From Streptomyces changanensis (GTDB lineage Bacteria; Actinomycetota; Actinomycetes; Streptomycetales; Streptomycetaceae), in the NCBI RefSeq assembly GCF_024600715.1, contig NZ_CP102332.1, positions 6,076,001-6,140,000 of the forward strand: a stretch of 64,000 nt of DNA, in the 5' to 3' direction. The position numbers were made by a program, and so were the translations under genes. Below, piece by piece: positions 12,238 to 20,455 of this stretch (position 1 is its first letter; the number at the start of each line of letters is the position of its first letter). The notes beneath the pieces were generated by a model that was not told the origin of the DNA, did not search any database, and saw only the letters and a list, made by a program, of their open reading frames with translations.

Positions 12238-13084
12238 CACCCCTGCGGGCAGCTTGCCGCCGTACAGATGGAAGCCGTCGTAGGGGGCCGTTCAGGAGCC
12301 GCTCGCCCCAGCCGCCCCGCCGCCCCGGCGTCCGGGCGGCCAGGGTGCCCGGCGGGCAGCCGGCGGTGGACCGCAGGTCCTTCTTCGTGGAGCGGGGGCC
12401 GACGGCGTTGGCGATGTCGACGCCGCTGTGTCCGCTGTGGAAGTGCTGGGACACGAACCCGGCCGCCGGGTACGCCGCGTCGGCGGCGGTCCGGGCAGCG
12501 GCCGGAGACCCGACCGGCAGCTCCGGCGGGAGGGTGGCTGTCACCGCGAGAAGGCGGTGCAGGCTCGCCGGGAAGGTCGGGGCGGTTTGGGCGGTCCGGG
12601 ACGCATCAGGCGCTCCTCCCCTGGCGGGCTCGGGGTGAGTGGGAGGGGCGTGCGGCACGAGGCGCGCCCGTCACGCCCCGCGCAACCGGGCGACGTGCCG
12701 CCGTCGGTCAGGGCGGTGCGCACGGCGAGGGTGGACGGCGGCGCCGCGGCCGGTGGCAACGGCGCGGGGGCCGGGAACACCCGGAAGGTCACGGACTGAC
12801 AGAAGGGAGCGCGTCGGCCGGCCGGCTCCCTCGGGGGACCCGTACGGGCCCGGCGACTCCCGTACGCGGCGGCGGCGTTGAGCACGATGACGGCCATGGG
12901 GAAGGCCCGGCGGCCCGGCGCACCCGCCCCGTACCCGACGTCAAGCGTTCGCCGTCGTCCCGCTCACCACCGGTGCGGTTCGCCGGGCGACGGCGGGCGC
13001 TCCCTTCGCGATCACGACACGCCCGTCACGCCGGAGTCCGGGCAGACCCCGGGTACCTGGGGGCCGAGCTGTGACCGATGTGCG
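12238..13084. other. Gene-poor stretch; possible peptidase M23 relic
   Basis: No intact gene. On the minus strand at about 12401-12460 one frame reads GFVSQHFHSGHSGVDIANAV, which resembles the zinc-binding H-x-G-V-D core of M23 (lysostaphin-like) peptidases. The second half of the domain is absent. This is a short match and may be chance. Confidence 0.25.
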
Positions 13085-13465
13085 TCAGAGAGGGGCGAGA
13101 CGGGCCTTGAGCAGGCAGAACTCATTGCCTTCGGGGTCAGCCAGGACATGCCACTGCTCGTCCCCCGTCTGGCCGATGTCGGCCCGGCGCGCACCGAGCT
13201 TGAGCAGGCGTTCGAGCTCGGCGTCCTGATCGCGGTCGGTGGCGTTGACGTCGATGTGCAGCCGGGACTTCCCCTTCTCCGGCTCGTCCCTGCGGCTGAG
13301 GATGATCGTCGGCTGCGGACCGCCGAACCCTTCGCGCGGCCCGATCTCGAAGCAGTCGTCCCCTTCGCGGTCGAGCACGACGAAGTCCAAGACCTCGCAC
13401 CAGAACCGCGCCAGCGCTTCGGGGTCGCGACAGCCGAGCACGAGTTCGCTGATACGACATGCCAT
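13085..13465 (-). CDS. VOC-superfamily (glyoxalase-like) protein
   Basis: 126 residues from the ATG at 13465 (MACRISELVLGCRDPEALAR). It shows the two beta-alpha-beta-beta-beta modules of the vicinal-oxygen-chelate fold: LVLGCRDPEALARFWCEVLD at the start, KSRLHIDVNATDRDQDAELE, then WHVLADPEGNEFCLL near the end. The HIDV histidine and EFC glutamate lie where metal ligands sit in the superfamily. Small actinobacterial VOC proteins of this subtype serve in detoxification or drug sequestration, or are of unknown role; I cannot choose. No operon partner. Confidence 0.85.
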   Translation of the reverse strand: MACRISELVLGCRDPEALARFWCEVLDFVVLDREGDDCFEIGPREGFGGPQPTIILSRRDEPEKGKSRLHIDVNATDRDQDAELERLLKLGARRADIGQTGDEQWHVLADPEGNEFCLLKARLAPL

Positions 13466-13854
13466 GACGAAACCTGCCTCCAGTCCGGGGACCGCCGGGG
13501 AGACGACCCGGCGCACCTGAGGGCCCCCGGCAATGAGAACGATCGATCCCGCGACCGTACCGGACGAGGCGCGCACGGACGAAGTGCTTTGCGTGCCGCG
13601 CCCGTTCGGGCAGGCGCGCAGGGCGTCGGCCCTGCCGCGGGGAAGCCGGCTTCGCGACACGGCCGGTCGGTCGGTCGCGGGACCGGAGTCGTTCCGGCAG
13701 GCCCGAGCCGACCAGGTGGCGAACCCGGTCCCGGTAGGGCCGATCCCGGCTGCCGGCTGCCGGAGGGGTCCCCATGGACCCTCGGCGGGGGCCATGGCCG
13801 GTCGGCGCGTGCGTACGCGGCCTGGTGGCCGGCATGATCAAAAGCGGATCACGA

Positions 13855-14049
13855 AACGTGTGCTCGCCCTCCGGGGCGGCGTCGTCCCGCCGATCCGCCG
13901 ATCCGCCGATCCGCACCCTGGAGGAGCCCGACCCGAGGGTGGACCTCGACCTCGTCCGTGAGGGGCTGCGCGAGGGGGACCGGACGGCGTCGCCGGCCGA
14001 CTCCTTCGGCTTCGGCGGACACGACGTCAGTCCGGTTCGCACCCGCTGA
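13855..14049 (+). pseudogene. 3' remnant of a beta-ketoacyl synthase
   Basis: The last third of a FabF/KS-II-type protein survives in two frames. VLALRGGVVPPIR lies in one frame near 13860-13900; EEPDPRVDLDLVREG and then DSFGFGGHDVSPVRTR with a stop at 14049 lie in another. These match the conserved C-terminal run (V-V-P-P, then D-P-x-V-D-L-D, then the N-S-F-G-F-G-G-H-N motif with its catalytic His). The Cys-bearing N-terminal half is absent. The remainder of 13466-14133 shows no gene. Confidence 0.65.
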
Positions 14050-14133
14050 CGGGGCGTCGGCGGATCGGGCCCAGCGGGTGGACCGGGTCATATCGCCGTT
14101 CCCCGTACGGCCTCCGGGCCGATCACCGGAGGG

Positions 14134-17100
14134 TCAGCGGGGGCGGCGGGGGCTCGGGAGTTCCTGGGGGAGGGGCTCCACCGGGTCACCCGGCCCGGCC
14201 ACCACCCACGCCACGCCCCCCGCCACGACCGACGGGCCGGTGTGGTGCGGGCGCCGCCGGGTGAGGCGCACGCTCACATAGGCGTGCGGGTCCGGTACCG
14301 GCAACCGCAGTACGGCGGCCAGCTCCCGGCCCCGGCGGTTGCCACCCAGGACCAGGATCCCCTCGTCGCGCAGCACCGCCGCCGCCTCCCGTACCCGCCG
14401 CGCGCTGTCGTGCCGTCGGGTCACCGCGCGCAGCGCCGCGTCCGGTACGGGCCGCTCCCGCACCCGACGGAACAGCTCCGCCGTCCGCTCCGTAGCGGAG
14501 GGGGCCGCCAGCACCGCCCTGCGGTCGGCGTCGGCCATGCGGAGCAGCACGTTCTCCGGGAGCGTCGCGCCGCGGTGAAGCCACAGCACCGCCAGCCGGG
14601 CCTGCGGGGTGAGCGGTGAGGGCGCGCCGCGGTGCACCGGGGCCACCGTCATACCGGGCCGTATCCGCAGGAGGCCGGCCGACCAGCGGGCACGTCCGTC
14701 GTCGGCCCGCACCACCAGGAAGACGCCATCGTGGTCCGCCTCCCGGAACGACCAGTTCGGCTCGTCGAGCGACAGCCTCAGCCGGAAGGGCGTCGCCGCG
14801 GGGAAGGCACGGCGCAGCTCCCGCTCCATCAGGGACCCGATGAGCGCCCGCTCCTCGGCGTCGAGCTCCGCGAGGTCGTACCGCCCGGTCGTCTCCGGCT
14901 CCAACGCCGTGTCCAGGCACTCCCGTACGATCGCCGCGATCCTGCCGCCGTCCGGGTCCAGGTCGTTGAAGACCCGGGCCAGCATGAGGAGTTCCGCGTC
15001 GTACGCCGACAGGTCGATGTGCGGGGTGAGGATGACGCACATCGCCTCGCCCGTCGCGCCGGTGACCTCGCGCGGCACGAACCGGCCGGCCACGAGGCCG
15101 TCGGCGGCCCGTGCCCCTCTGTCGCGGGCTTGTACTTGTGCCTCGGCGGACCGTTCTTCCCGGGCCCCGGCCGGCCGGGTGGCGAGTCGGCCGAACACCT
15201 CGGGGGAGATGCAGAAGGTCGGGTGGAAGGGGAAGTTGTCCGAGACCTTGCGGAACTCCGCCGACCGGAGCATCGCCAGGGTCAGCCGGACGTCGAGGGC
15301 CGACGCCGTCCCGCCCGCGGACGCGTCCGTGGCGGCCCTGTGCACGGCCAGCCTCGCCGCCGGGCGCTCCCCGTCCGCCTCCAACCGCGCGGGCAGCCGG
15401 TCGGCCAGCGCGCGCGTCAACTGGTCGAGCGGGACGTCCGGGTCCACGTACAGCAGGCAGGCGTCCCGGTCGGCCTCCCAGCGGCGCCGGTGCCGCGGCA
15501 TGAGGACGCCGCTCTCCTCCAGGGCCTCGACGACCGGCGTCAGGATCCGCAGCTTCTCGACCTCGTCGCCACCCTCCGCGGCCACGGCCACCACGGTCCA
15601 CGTGGTACGGCCCTCGGCGCCCCGGCCGGCACGCGCCTCCGCGACGAGCCGGTCGGCCTCGGCCCGGTCGGGGGTGTCGTCCGCCCCGTCCAGGAGGGCG
15701 AGGGCCTCGCGCGCGGCGGCCTCGGCCTCGGGCGCGCGCCCGAGCGCCAGCAGGGCGCGGGCGACCCGCGTGAGCAGCCGGCCCTCCTCGGCCGGCGGCG
15801 CGCCGCGCGTGCGCAGCGCGTCCCGCAGCCGGCGCTGGGCGGCGAGGACCTCCTCGTACCTGCCGGCCCTGTCGAGCGCCTGCTCCAGGCAGACCAGAGC
15901 CTCCTCGGTCAACGGATGCGGGCCCGGTTCGGGGAAGCAGACGAGGGCCTCCCGCGCCAGCCCGGCCGCCTTGCTCGTCCAGCCGAGCCGGGTGAGGACC
16001 CGGGCCAGCGCCAGGCATCCCACGGCGAGCGCGAACCGGTCGTCGTCGGCCCGGGAAGCGGCGACGGCCTCCTCCAGGAGCCCCATCGCCTCCTTCTCCG
16101 CGGCCCGTCCGGCCGCCAGGCTGCCGGCGAGCCAGGCCGCCGCCGCGCGTGTGGCCGGGTCGTCCCGTCCGGCGCGCGGCCCGAGGTCGTCCAGGGCGCG
16201 TGCGGCGCGGAGTGGGCGGCCCGCGGCGTGGTGCGCGAGGGCGAGCGCGAGCCCGGCGCGGTCGTGGGCGGTGTGGTCCACGGCGGCCGCCGTACGCATG
16301 ACAGACTCGGCGGCCGCCTCGTACCGGGAGCGGTACGGGGTGGACGCGCCGGCGTCCTGGAGGAGGAGCAGCAGGTCCGCGAGGCAGCGCGGGTCGGGTG
16401 ACGCGTGACCGTCTGCCGTTTCGACGGGGTCGGCCGAGGCCAGGGCGTTGGACACCCACACGTCGTACGCCTCCCGGTCGATCCGCCGGGGGACCACGTC
16501 GAGCCGCTCGGGCAGGGTGGAGCCGGGCCGCCGTTCCTCGTACAGGGCGGCCGCGGCGGCCAGGTGGCGGCGCAGCAGACGCGTGGCGGCCTCCTCGGCC
16601 TCCGGTTCCGGCCCGAGCCCGGACGTGCGCCGCACATGGTGGTGCACCACCTGCGGCATGCGGTACACCCCCGGAGCCGGACGCTCCAGCAGCCCTTCCG
16701 CCACCAGCCGGCTGAGCGTCGCCTCAGGTCTCGGGGCGCCTTCCAGGAGGGCGGACGCCTCGTCGAGGGTGAAGACCCCGGTCTCCGCGCGGGCGAGCAG
16801 CCGCAGGGCCGCCGACGCGTCGGCGGGCAGGTGCCCGAGCCGCAGGCGCAGGACCGCGTCCAGCTCCTCCGCCGGTGGCGCGAGCGTGCCGGTGGGCCTG
16901 GCCGCGCGGAGCAGGCGGGCGAGCTCCGCCGGCGGCGGGGCCGACCCCGACGCGATCCACGAGCCGACGACGCGGAGCGCCGCCGGCCACCACGACCGGC
17001 CTTCGGTCAGCTCCCGGGGCGGCCCACCGCCCTCCGCGCCCCCCGCTCCGCCGGCCGCCGACGTCCCCGCCGCTCCGGCGAAGGCGGTGAGCAGCGCGTG

Positions 17101-19527
17101 GGCCTCCGTGTCGCGCAGCGGGGTGAGCTGGACGCCGGGCAGCGGCTGCGCCGCCCGGGTCGTGACGATCACCGAGCACCCCGGCTCGGTCGGGAGCAGC
17201 GCGCGGATCCGGTCGGGGTCGGGAGCGTCGTCGAGGACGAGGAGGATCCGCCGGCCCGCGAGGGCGGACGCCAGCGCCGCCGCCAGTTCCCCGGTGGTGT
17301 GCGGACCCTCTTCGGGGGGAGCGCCCAGGTCCGTCAGGAGGCGGTGCAGTGCGGCTTCCGGCGGCACGGGGTGGCTGCTCGAACCGCGCAGGTCGACGTA
17401 GTACCGGCCGTCCGGGTAGTGGGCCCGCACCCGGTGGGCCACGTGCAGGGCCAGTGCCGTCCGGCCGGCGCCCGGAGCCCCCACGAGCGCGGTCACCCAG
17501 TGGACCCGGCCGTTCGGTGCGCTGAGCTGCTCGACGAGGTACCGGACGTTCTCCGCGCGGCCGACGAAGGGCGAGGGACCGGGTGGCAGCGATGCCCCGG
17601 CCTCCTCCGGCCCGTCGGCCGGTGCGAAGTCCTCGCCCGGCTCCGGCTCCCGCCGGGTGGGGAGGTCGAGGCCGAGCAGTTCGAGCGTCTGGCGGGAGGC
17701 GTGGGCGAACGCCTCGTGCCCGGCGGGCAGTTCACGAGGCCCGGACGCGTCGCGGGCGACCGACGGCAGCCGCGCCGGGCCGTCGCCGCCCGACGCGACG
17801 TACCGGTCCAGGGCCTGGTGGACGCGCCACGCCTCGTGCGCGGGAAGCCGCTCGCGCAGCACCGTCCGTGCCCCGTCCGGCAGCACGAGGGTCAGGGGTC
17901 CGGCGTCCCCGGCGGGCTCCTCCAGGGTGAACAGGCCACTGGTGACGACCTCCGCCACGTCCCCGGTGGTCGCCTCGGGCACCAGCTCGCGGCGGATGAC
18001 GTGCAGCAGGGGGAGGCTCAGCCGGTCGAACGGCGAGCACAGCACGGCCAGCCGTACGGCCCGCGGAGCCGCCGTCCGCAGGAACCGCTCGGCGGCCGTC
18101 CCCGGGGGCAGCGGCGTCGCCGGTGGCCGCGGTCGGCCCGGCGGGCGCCCGCCGGGAGGGACGAGCACGGCCGTGCAGCCCTCGGGAGCACCGCGCATCG
18201 CCGCCCGCGACCAGCGGTCCAGCGAGTGAGGTGACAGCGAGAGCACCGGGATGGGCAGCCACGCCCCCGTGTCCCGCCCTCCGCCTCCCGGCGCGGCTTC
18301 CCACGGCCCGGTCCTCGCCGGCTCGGGACCGCCCGATGGCGGGGCGTCCGGGACGTCCGGGGCCAGTCCGTCCCGTGCACCGCCGTCCCGCGCGCCGCCC
18401 GTCGGGGAGCCGTCCGTCGCGGAGCCGCACAGTGCCGAGTCGGCCGGTTCCGTGCCGGTCGGTGCGGGGCCGGGCGAGGTGTGGCCGTGGCCGGGCGGCG
18501 TGGAGCCGGTCGGGGTGCGGTCGGTCGCCTGCGGGCCGCCGGGGGGCGGGCCGTCCGGGGCGGCGAAGGCGAGCAGCGGCGGCGGCTCGTGCGGCAGGCG
18601 GCTGCGGTGCGCACCCGGCGCGGCGGGAGTGAACCGGACCGTGGGCAGGTTCAGCCCGCCCCTGCGCCACAGCTTCGTGGGGAGGGGGTTGAGCAGCGCC
18701 ATGGGCGTCGTCGCCGCCCACTCCCGCAACAGCCGCCACACCGCCGGCGCCCGCCACGCCGGCGCCATGCAGTCCGAGACGACGACCACGAGCCTGCGGC
18801 CGTCCGCGCGGCGCAGCTGGCCCGGCACCGTGGGCCGGTCGTCCGCGTCGAACAGCAGGTCCCGCACCTGCAGCGTGCGGAAGGCTCCCAACCGGTCGAG
18901 GACGGCGGTGAAGTCGTCGAGGGTCTCCTCCCACACCCGCATGTGGGGGGAGCGGTCGACGACCAGAGCGAGGTCGAACCAGCGCTCCGGCGCGGCCGAG
19001 AAGACCGGCAGCAACTCGCCGCTGCGGGCGTAACCGTCCACCGTCGCGTCGATGTCCAGGGCGCCGCGCCGCCCCTCGGGCCACGGACGCTTCCACGGCC
19101 GCAGCGCCCGCGTCACCTCCAGGGCGCGCGGCAGGCCGGTGGCGCGCGGGGCGGCCACGGCGTGGCCGCGCAGCGGCGCGCCCGCCCCCGGCAGCCGCTC
19201 GTGCAGGCGGCGCGCCCCCACGGCGGGAGGCGCGGGCACACGCGGCACGATCGGGTCCGGCGGCGGTGTCGGGTGCCGCCGCGGCGGGTCCTGCGGCGGC
19301 GTGACGCCCCGCGCCACCGGCTCAGCGTCCTCCGGCACGTCCGGCGGCGGCCGGTCCGGCGCCCGCGGAGCGGCGGGCCGCTGCGCCATGCGGGCGCCCA
19401 GCCACAGCGCCTCGGCCAGCGCCGTACCGTCCAGCCCCGTCCCGGGACGCGACTCCCCGCCCGCCGGGTCCAGCTCCGGGACGGCGGCGCGTACGGCCGC
19501 CAGGACCCGGGCCAGCGCGTCAGACAC
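14134..19527 (-). CDS. Giant STAND conflict protein: SAV_2336/vWA-like, NB-ARC, TPR-like, cyclase-like and NaeI-like domains
   Basis: 1797 residues from a GTG at 19527. Order: SAV_2336-type N-terminal region with a vWA-like core (about 184-300; DRSPHM replaces the full D-x-S-x-S metal site); Pro/Gly/Thr-rich linker (330-420); NB-ARC NTPase (about 654-900; Walker A GAPGAGRT at 683-690, Walker B ILLVLDDA at 761-768, TTRA); winged-helix and TPR-like helices (to about 1300); a divergent nucleotidyl-cyclase-like domain (about 1310-1500; RDACLLYVDPDVP, FCISPEVF); and from about 1506 a region collinear with NaeI endonuclease (LLMLARVFNDLDPDGGRIAA, RARWSAGLLRIRPGM, DEGILVLGG). The NaeI D-C-K catalytic strand is not preserved. 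It overlaps the MoxR gene by 8 bp and ends a four-gene operon. I infer an NTP-driven sensor that triggers on infection or stress. Confidence 0.85.
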   Translation of the reverse strand: MSDALARVLAAVRAAVPELDPAGGESRPGTGLDGTALAEALWLGARMAQRPAAPRAPDRPPPDVPEDAEPVARGVTPPQDPPRRHPTPPPDPIVPRVPAPPAVGARRLHERLPGAGAPLRGHAVAAPRATGLPRALEVTRALRPWKRPWPEGRRGALDIDATVDGYARSGELLPVFSAAPERWFDLALVVDRSPHMRVWEETLDDFTAVLDRLGAFRTLQVRDLLFDADDRPTVPGQLRRADGRRLVVVVSDCMAPAWRAPAVWRLLREWAATTPMALLNPLPTKLWRRGGLNLPTVRFTPAAPGAHRSRLPHEPPPLLAFAAPDGPPPGGPQATDRTPTGSTPPGHGHTSPGPAPTGTEPADSALCGSATDGSPTGGARDGGARDGLAPDVPDAPPSGGPEPARTGPWEAAPGGGGRDTGAWLPIPVLSLSPHSLDRWSRAAMRGAPEGCTAVLVPPGGRPPGRPRPPATPLPPGTAAERFLRTAAPRAVRLAVLCSPFDRLSLPLLHVIRRELVPEATTGDVAEVVTSGLFTLEEPAGDAGPLTLVLPDGARTVLRERLPAHEAWRVHQALDRYVASGGDGPARLPSVARDASGPRELPAGHEAFAHASRQTLELLGLDLPTRREPEPGEDFAPADGPEEAGASLPPGPSPFVGRAENVRYLVEQLSAPNGRVHWVTALVGAPGAGRTALALHVAHRVRAHYPDGRYYVDLRGSSSHPVPPEAALHRLLTDLGAPPEEGPHTTGELAAALASALAGRRILLVLDDAPDPDRIRALLPTEPGCSVIVTTRAAQPLPGVQLTPLRDTEAHALLTAFAGAAGTSAAGGAGGAEGGGPPRELTEGRSWWPAALRVVGSWIASGSAPPPAELARLLRAARPTGTLAPPAEELDAVLRLRLGHLPADASAALRLLARAETGVFTLDEASALLEGAPRPEATLSRLVAEGLLERPAPGVYRMPQVVHHHVRRTSGLGPEPEAEEAATRLLRRHLAAAAALYEERRPGSTLPERLDVVPRRIDREAYDVWVSNALASADPVETADGHASPDPRCLADLLLLLQDAGASTPYRSRYEAAAESVMRTAAAVDHTAHDRAGLALALAHHAAGRPLRAARALDDLGPRAGRDDPATRAAAAWLAGSLAAGRAAEKEAMGLLEEAVAASRADDDRFALAVGCLALARVLTRLGWTSKAAGLAREALVCFPEPGPHPLTEEALVCLEQALDRAGRYEEVLAAQRRLRDALRTRGAPPAEEGRLLTRVARALLALGRAPEAEAAAREALALLDGADDTPDRAEADRLVAEARAGRGAEGRTTWTVVAVAAEGGDEVEKLRILTPVVEALEESGVLMPRHRRRWEADRDACLLYVDPDVPLDQLTRALADRLPARLEADGERPAARLAVHRAATDASAGGTASALDVRLTLAMLRSAEFRKVSDNFPFHPTFCISPEVFGRLATRPAGAREERSAEAQVQARDRGARAADGLVAGRFVPREVTGATGEAMCVILTPHIDLSAYDAELLMLARVFNDLDPDGGRIAAIVRECLDTALEPETTGRYDLAELDAEERALIGSLMERELRRAFPAATPFRLRLSLDEPNWSFREADHDGVFLVVRADDGRARWSAGLLRIRPGMTVAPVHRGAPSPLTPQARLAVLWLHRGATLPENVLLRMADADRRAVLAAPSATERTAELFRRVRERPVPDAALRAVTRRHDSARRVREAAAVLRDEGILVLGGNRRGRELAAVLRLPVPDPHAYVSVRLTRRRPHHTGPSVVAGGVAWVVAGPGDPVEPLPQELPSPRRPR

Positions 19528-20455
19528 GGGACAGCTCGCGCAACAGCAGGTCCACGACGGCCTGCCGCCGCTCCTCGTCCGGCGCGGCGCTCCCCGCCAG
19601 CAGGTGCACGGCGTTCAGCAACTGGTCGACGGCGAGGCCCTCGCCGGCCGTCAACCGCTCGACGAACGCCCCCACCAGCTCCCCGGCCGCCTCCGAGCGC
19701 GCGGCGTCGGCCCCGAGGTGCGCGGCGACGACCCTGAGCAGGGTCTCGGGCGTGGGCATGGGCATCGTGAAGCGGATGCAACGGCGCAGGAACGCGGCGG
19801 GGAAGTCCCGCTCGCCGTTGCTGGTCATCACGATGAACGGGAATTCCGTGCACTGCACCCGGCCGCGCCGCACCTCGTGCAGGTCTTCGCCGCCCCACTC
19901 CCGGACGGCCACCACGTCCCTGCCGTACCTGGCCAGCTCCGGGATCTCGAACTCGCCCCGCTCCAGCACGTCCAGCAGGTCGCTGGGCAGGTCCAGGTCG
20001 CTCTTGTCGATCTCGTCGACGAGCAGCGCGCGCGGCCGGTCCGAAGGCAGGAGCGCCGTGCCCAGCGGACCCATCCGCAGGAAGGGCCCGATGTCGTCGC
20101 TCCCTCCCGGGCCCTCCAGCCGCTGCGCGTGGATCCGGCCCAGCGCGTCGTACCGGTAGAGGGCGTCCGTGAGGCCGCTGCGCGAGGTGATGTGCCAGCG
20201 CAGCACCGTGCCGAGGTCCAGCTCGGCCGCGACCTGCTCGATCACCGTCGACTTGCCCGAGCCCGCCGGGCCCGTCACCAGCAGGGGGCGCCGCAGGACC
20301 AGCGCGGCGTTCACCGCTTCCACCAGCCCCTGCGGCGGTACGAACTGCTGGTGCAGGGACCGGCGCGGGAACTCCCGCCAGGGCGGCGGCGCGGACAGCT
20401 CCACCCGCCGCTCCGGCGGCTCGCCGGTACCCGTGTAGAAGGGCTGCCAGGTCAT
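19520..20455 (-). CDS. MoxR-type AAA+ ATPase
   Basis: 311 residues. Walker A GPAGSGKST at 62-70, Walker B RALLVDEID at 142-150, sensor-1 TSNGERDFPAAFLRRC at 211-226 with the arginine finger region. MoxR proteins remodel or load vWA-domain partners; here the partner is the next gene, which contains a vWA-like domain. The ATG at 20455 overlaps the stop of the caspase-VMAP gene as ATGA, and its own stop overlaps the next start by 8 bp, so the products are made in a coupled fashion. The trio of VMAP protein, MoxR and vWA-bearing protein is the published core of vWA-MoxR conflict systems (Aravind group nomenclature). Confidence 0.93.
   Translation of the reverse strand: MTWQPFYTGTGEPPERRVELSAPPPWREFPRRSLHQQFVPPQGLVEAVNAALVLRRPLLVTGPAGSGKSTVIEQVAAELDLGTVLRWHITSRSGLTDALYRYDALGRIHAQRLEGPGGSDDIGPFLRMGPLGTALLPSDRPRALLVDEIDKSDLDLPSDLLDVLERGEFEIPELARYGRDVVAVREWGGEDLHEVRRGRVQCTEFPFIVMTSNGERDFPAAFLRRCIRFTMPMPTPETLLRVVAAHLGADAARSEAAGELVGAFVERLTAGEGLAVDQLLNAVHLLAGSAAPDEERRQAVVDLLLRELSRV

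Noticed and set aside
12401..12460. Peptidase M23 gene
   Set aside because: Only a 20-residue match around H-S-G-V-D-I-A; no second half of the domain, so it is mentioned only as a possible relic.
14632..18234. Several plus-strand ORFs of 500-600 codons opposite the STAND gene
   Set aside because: Shadow frames due to GC bias; no family resemblance and no start context.
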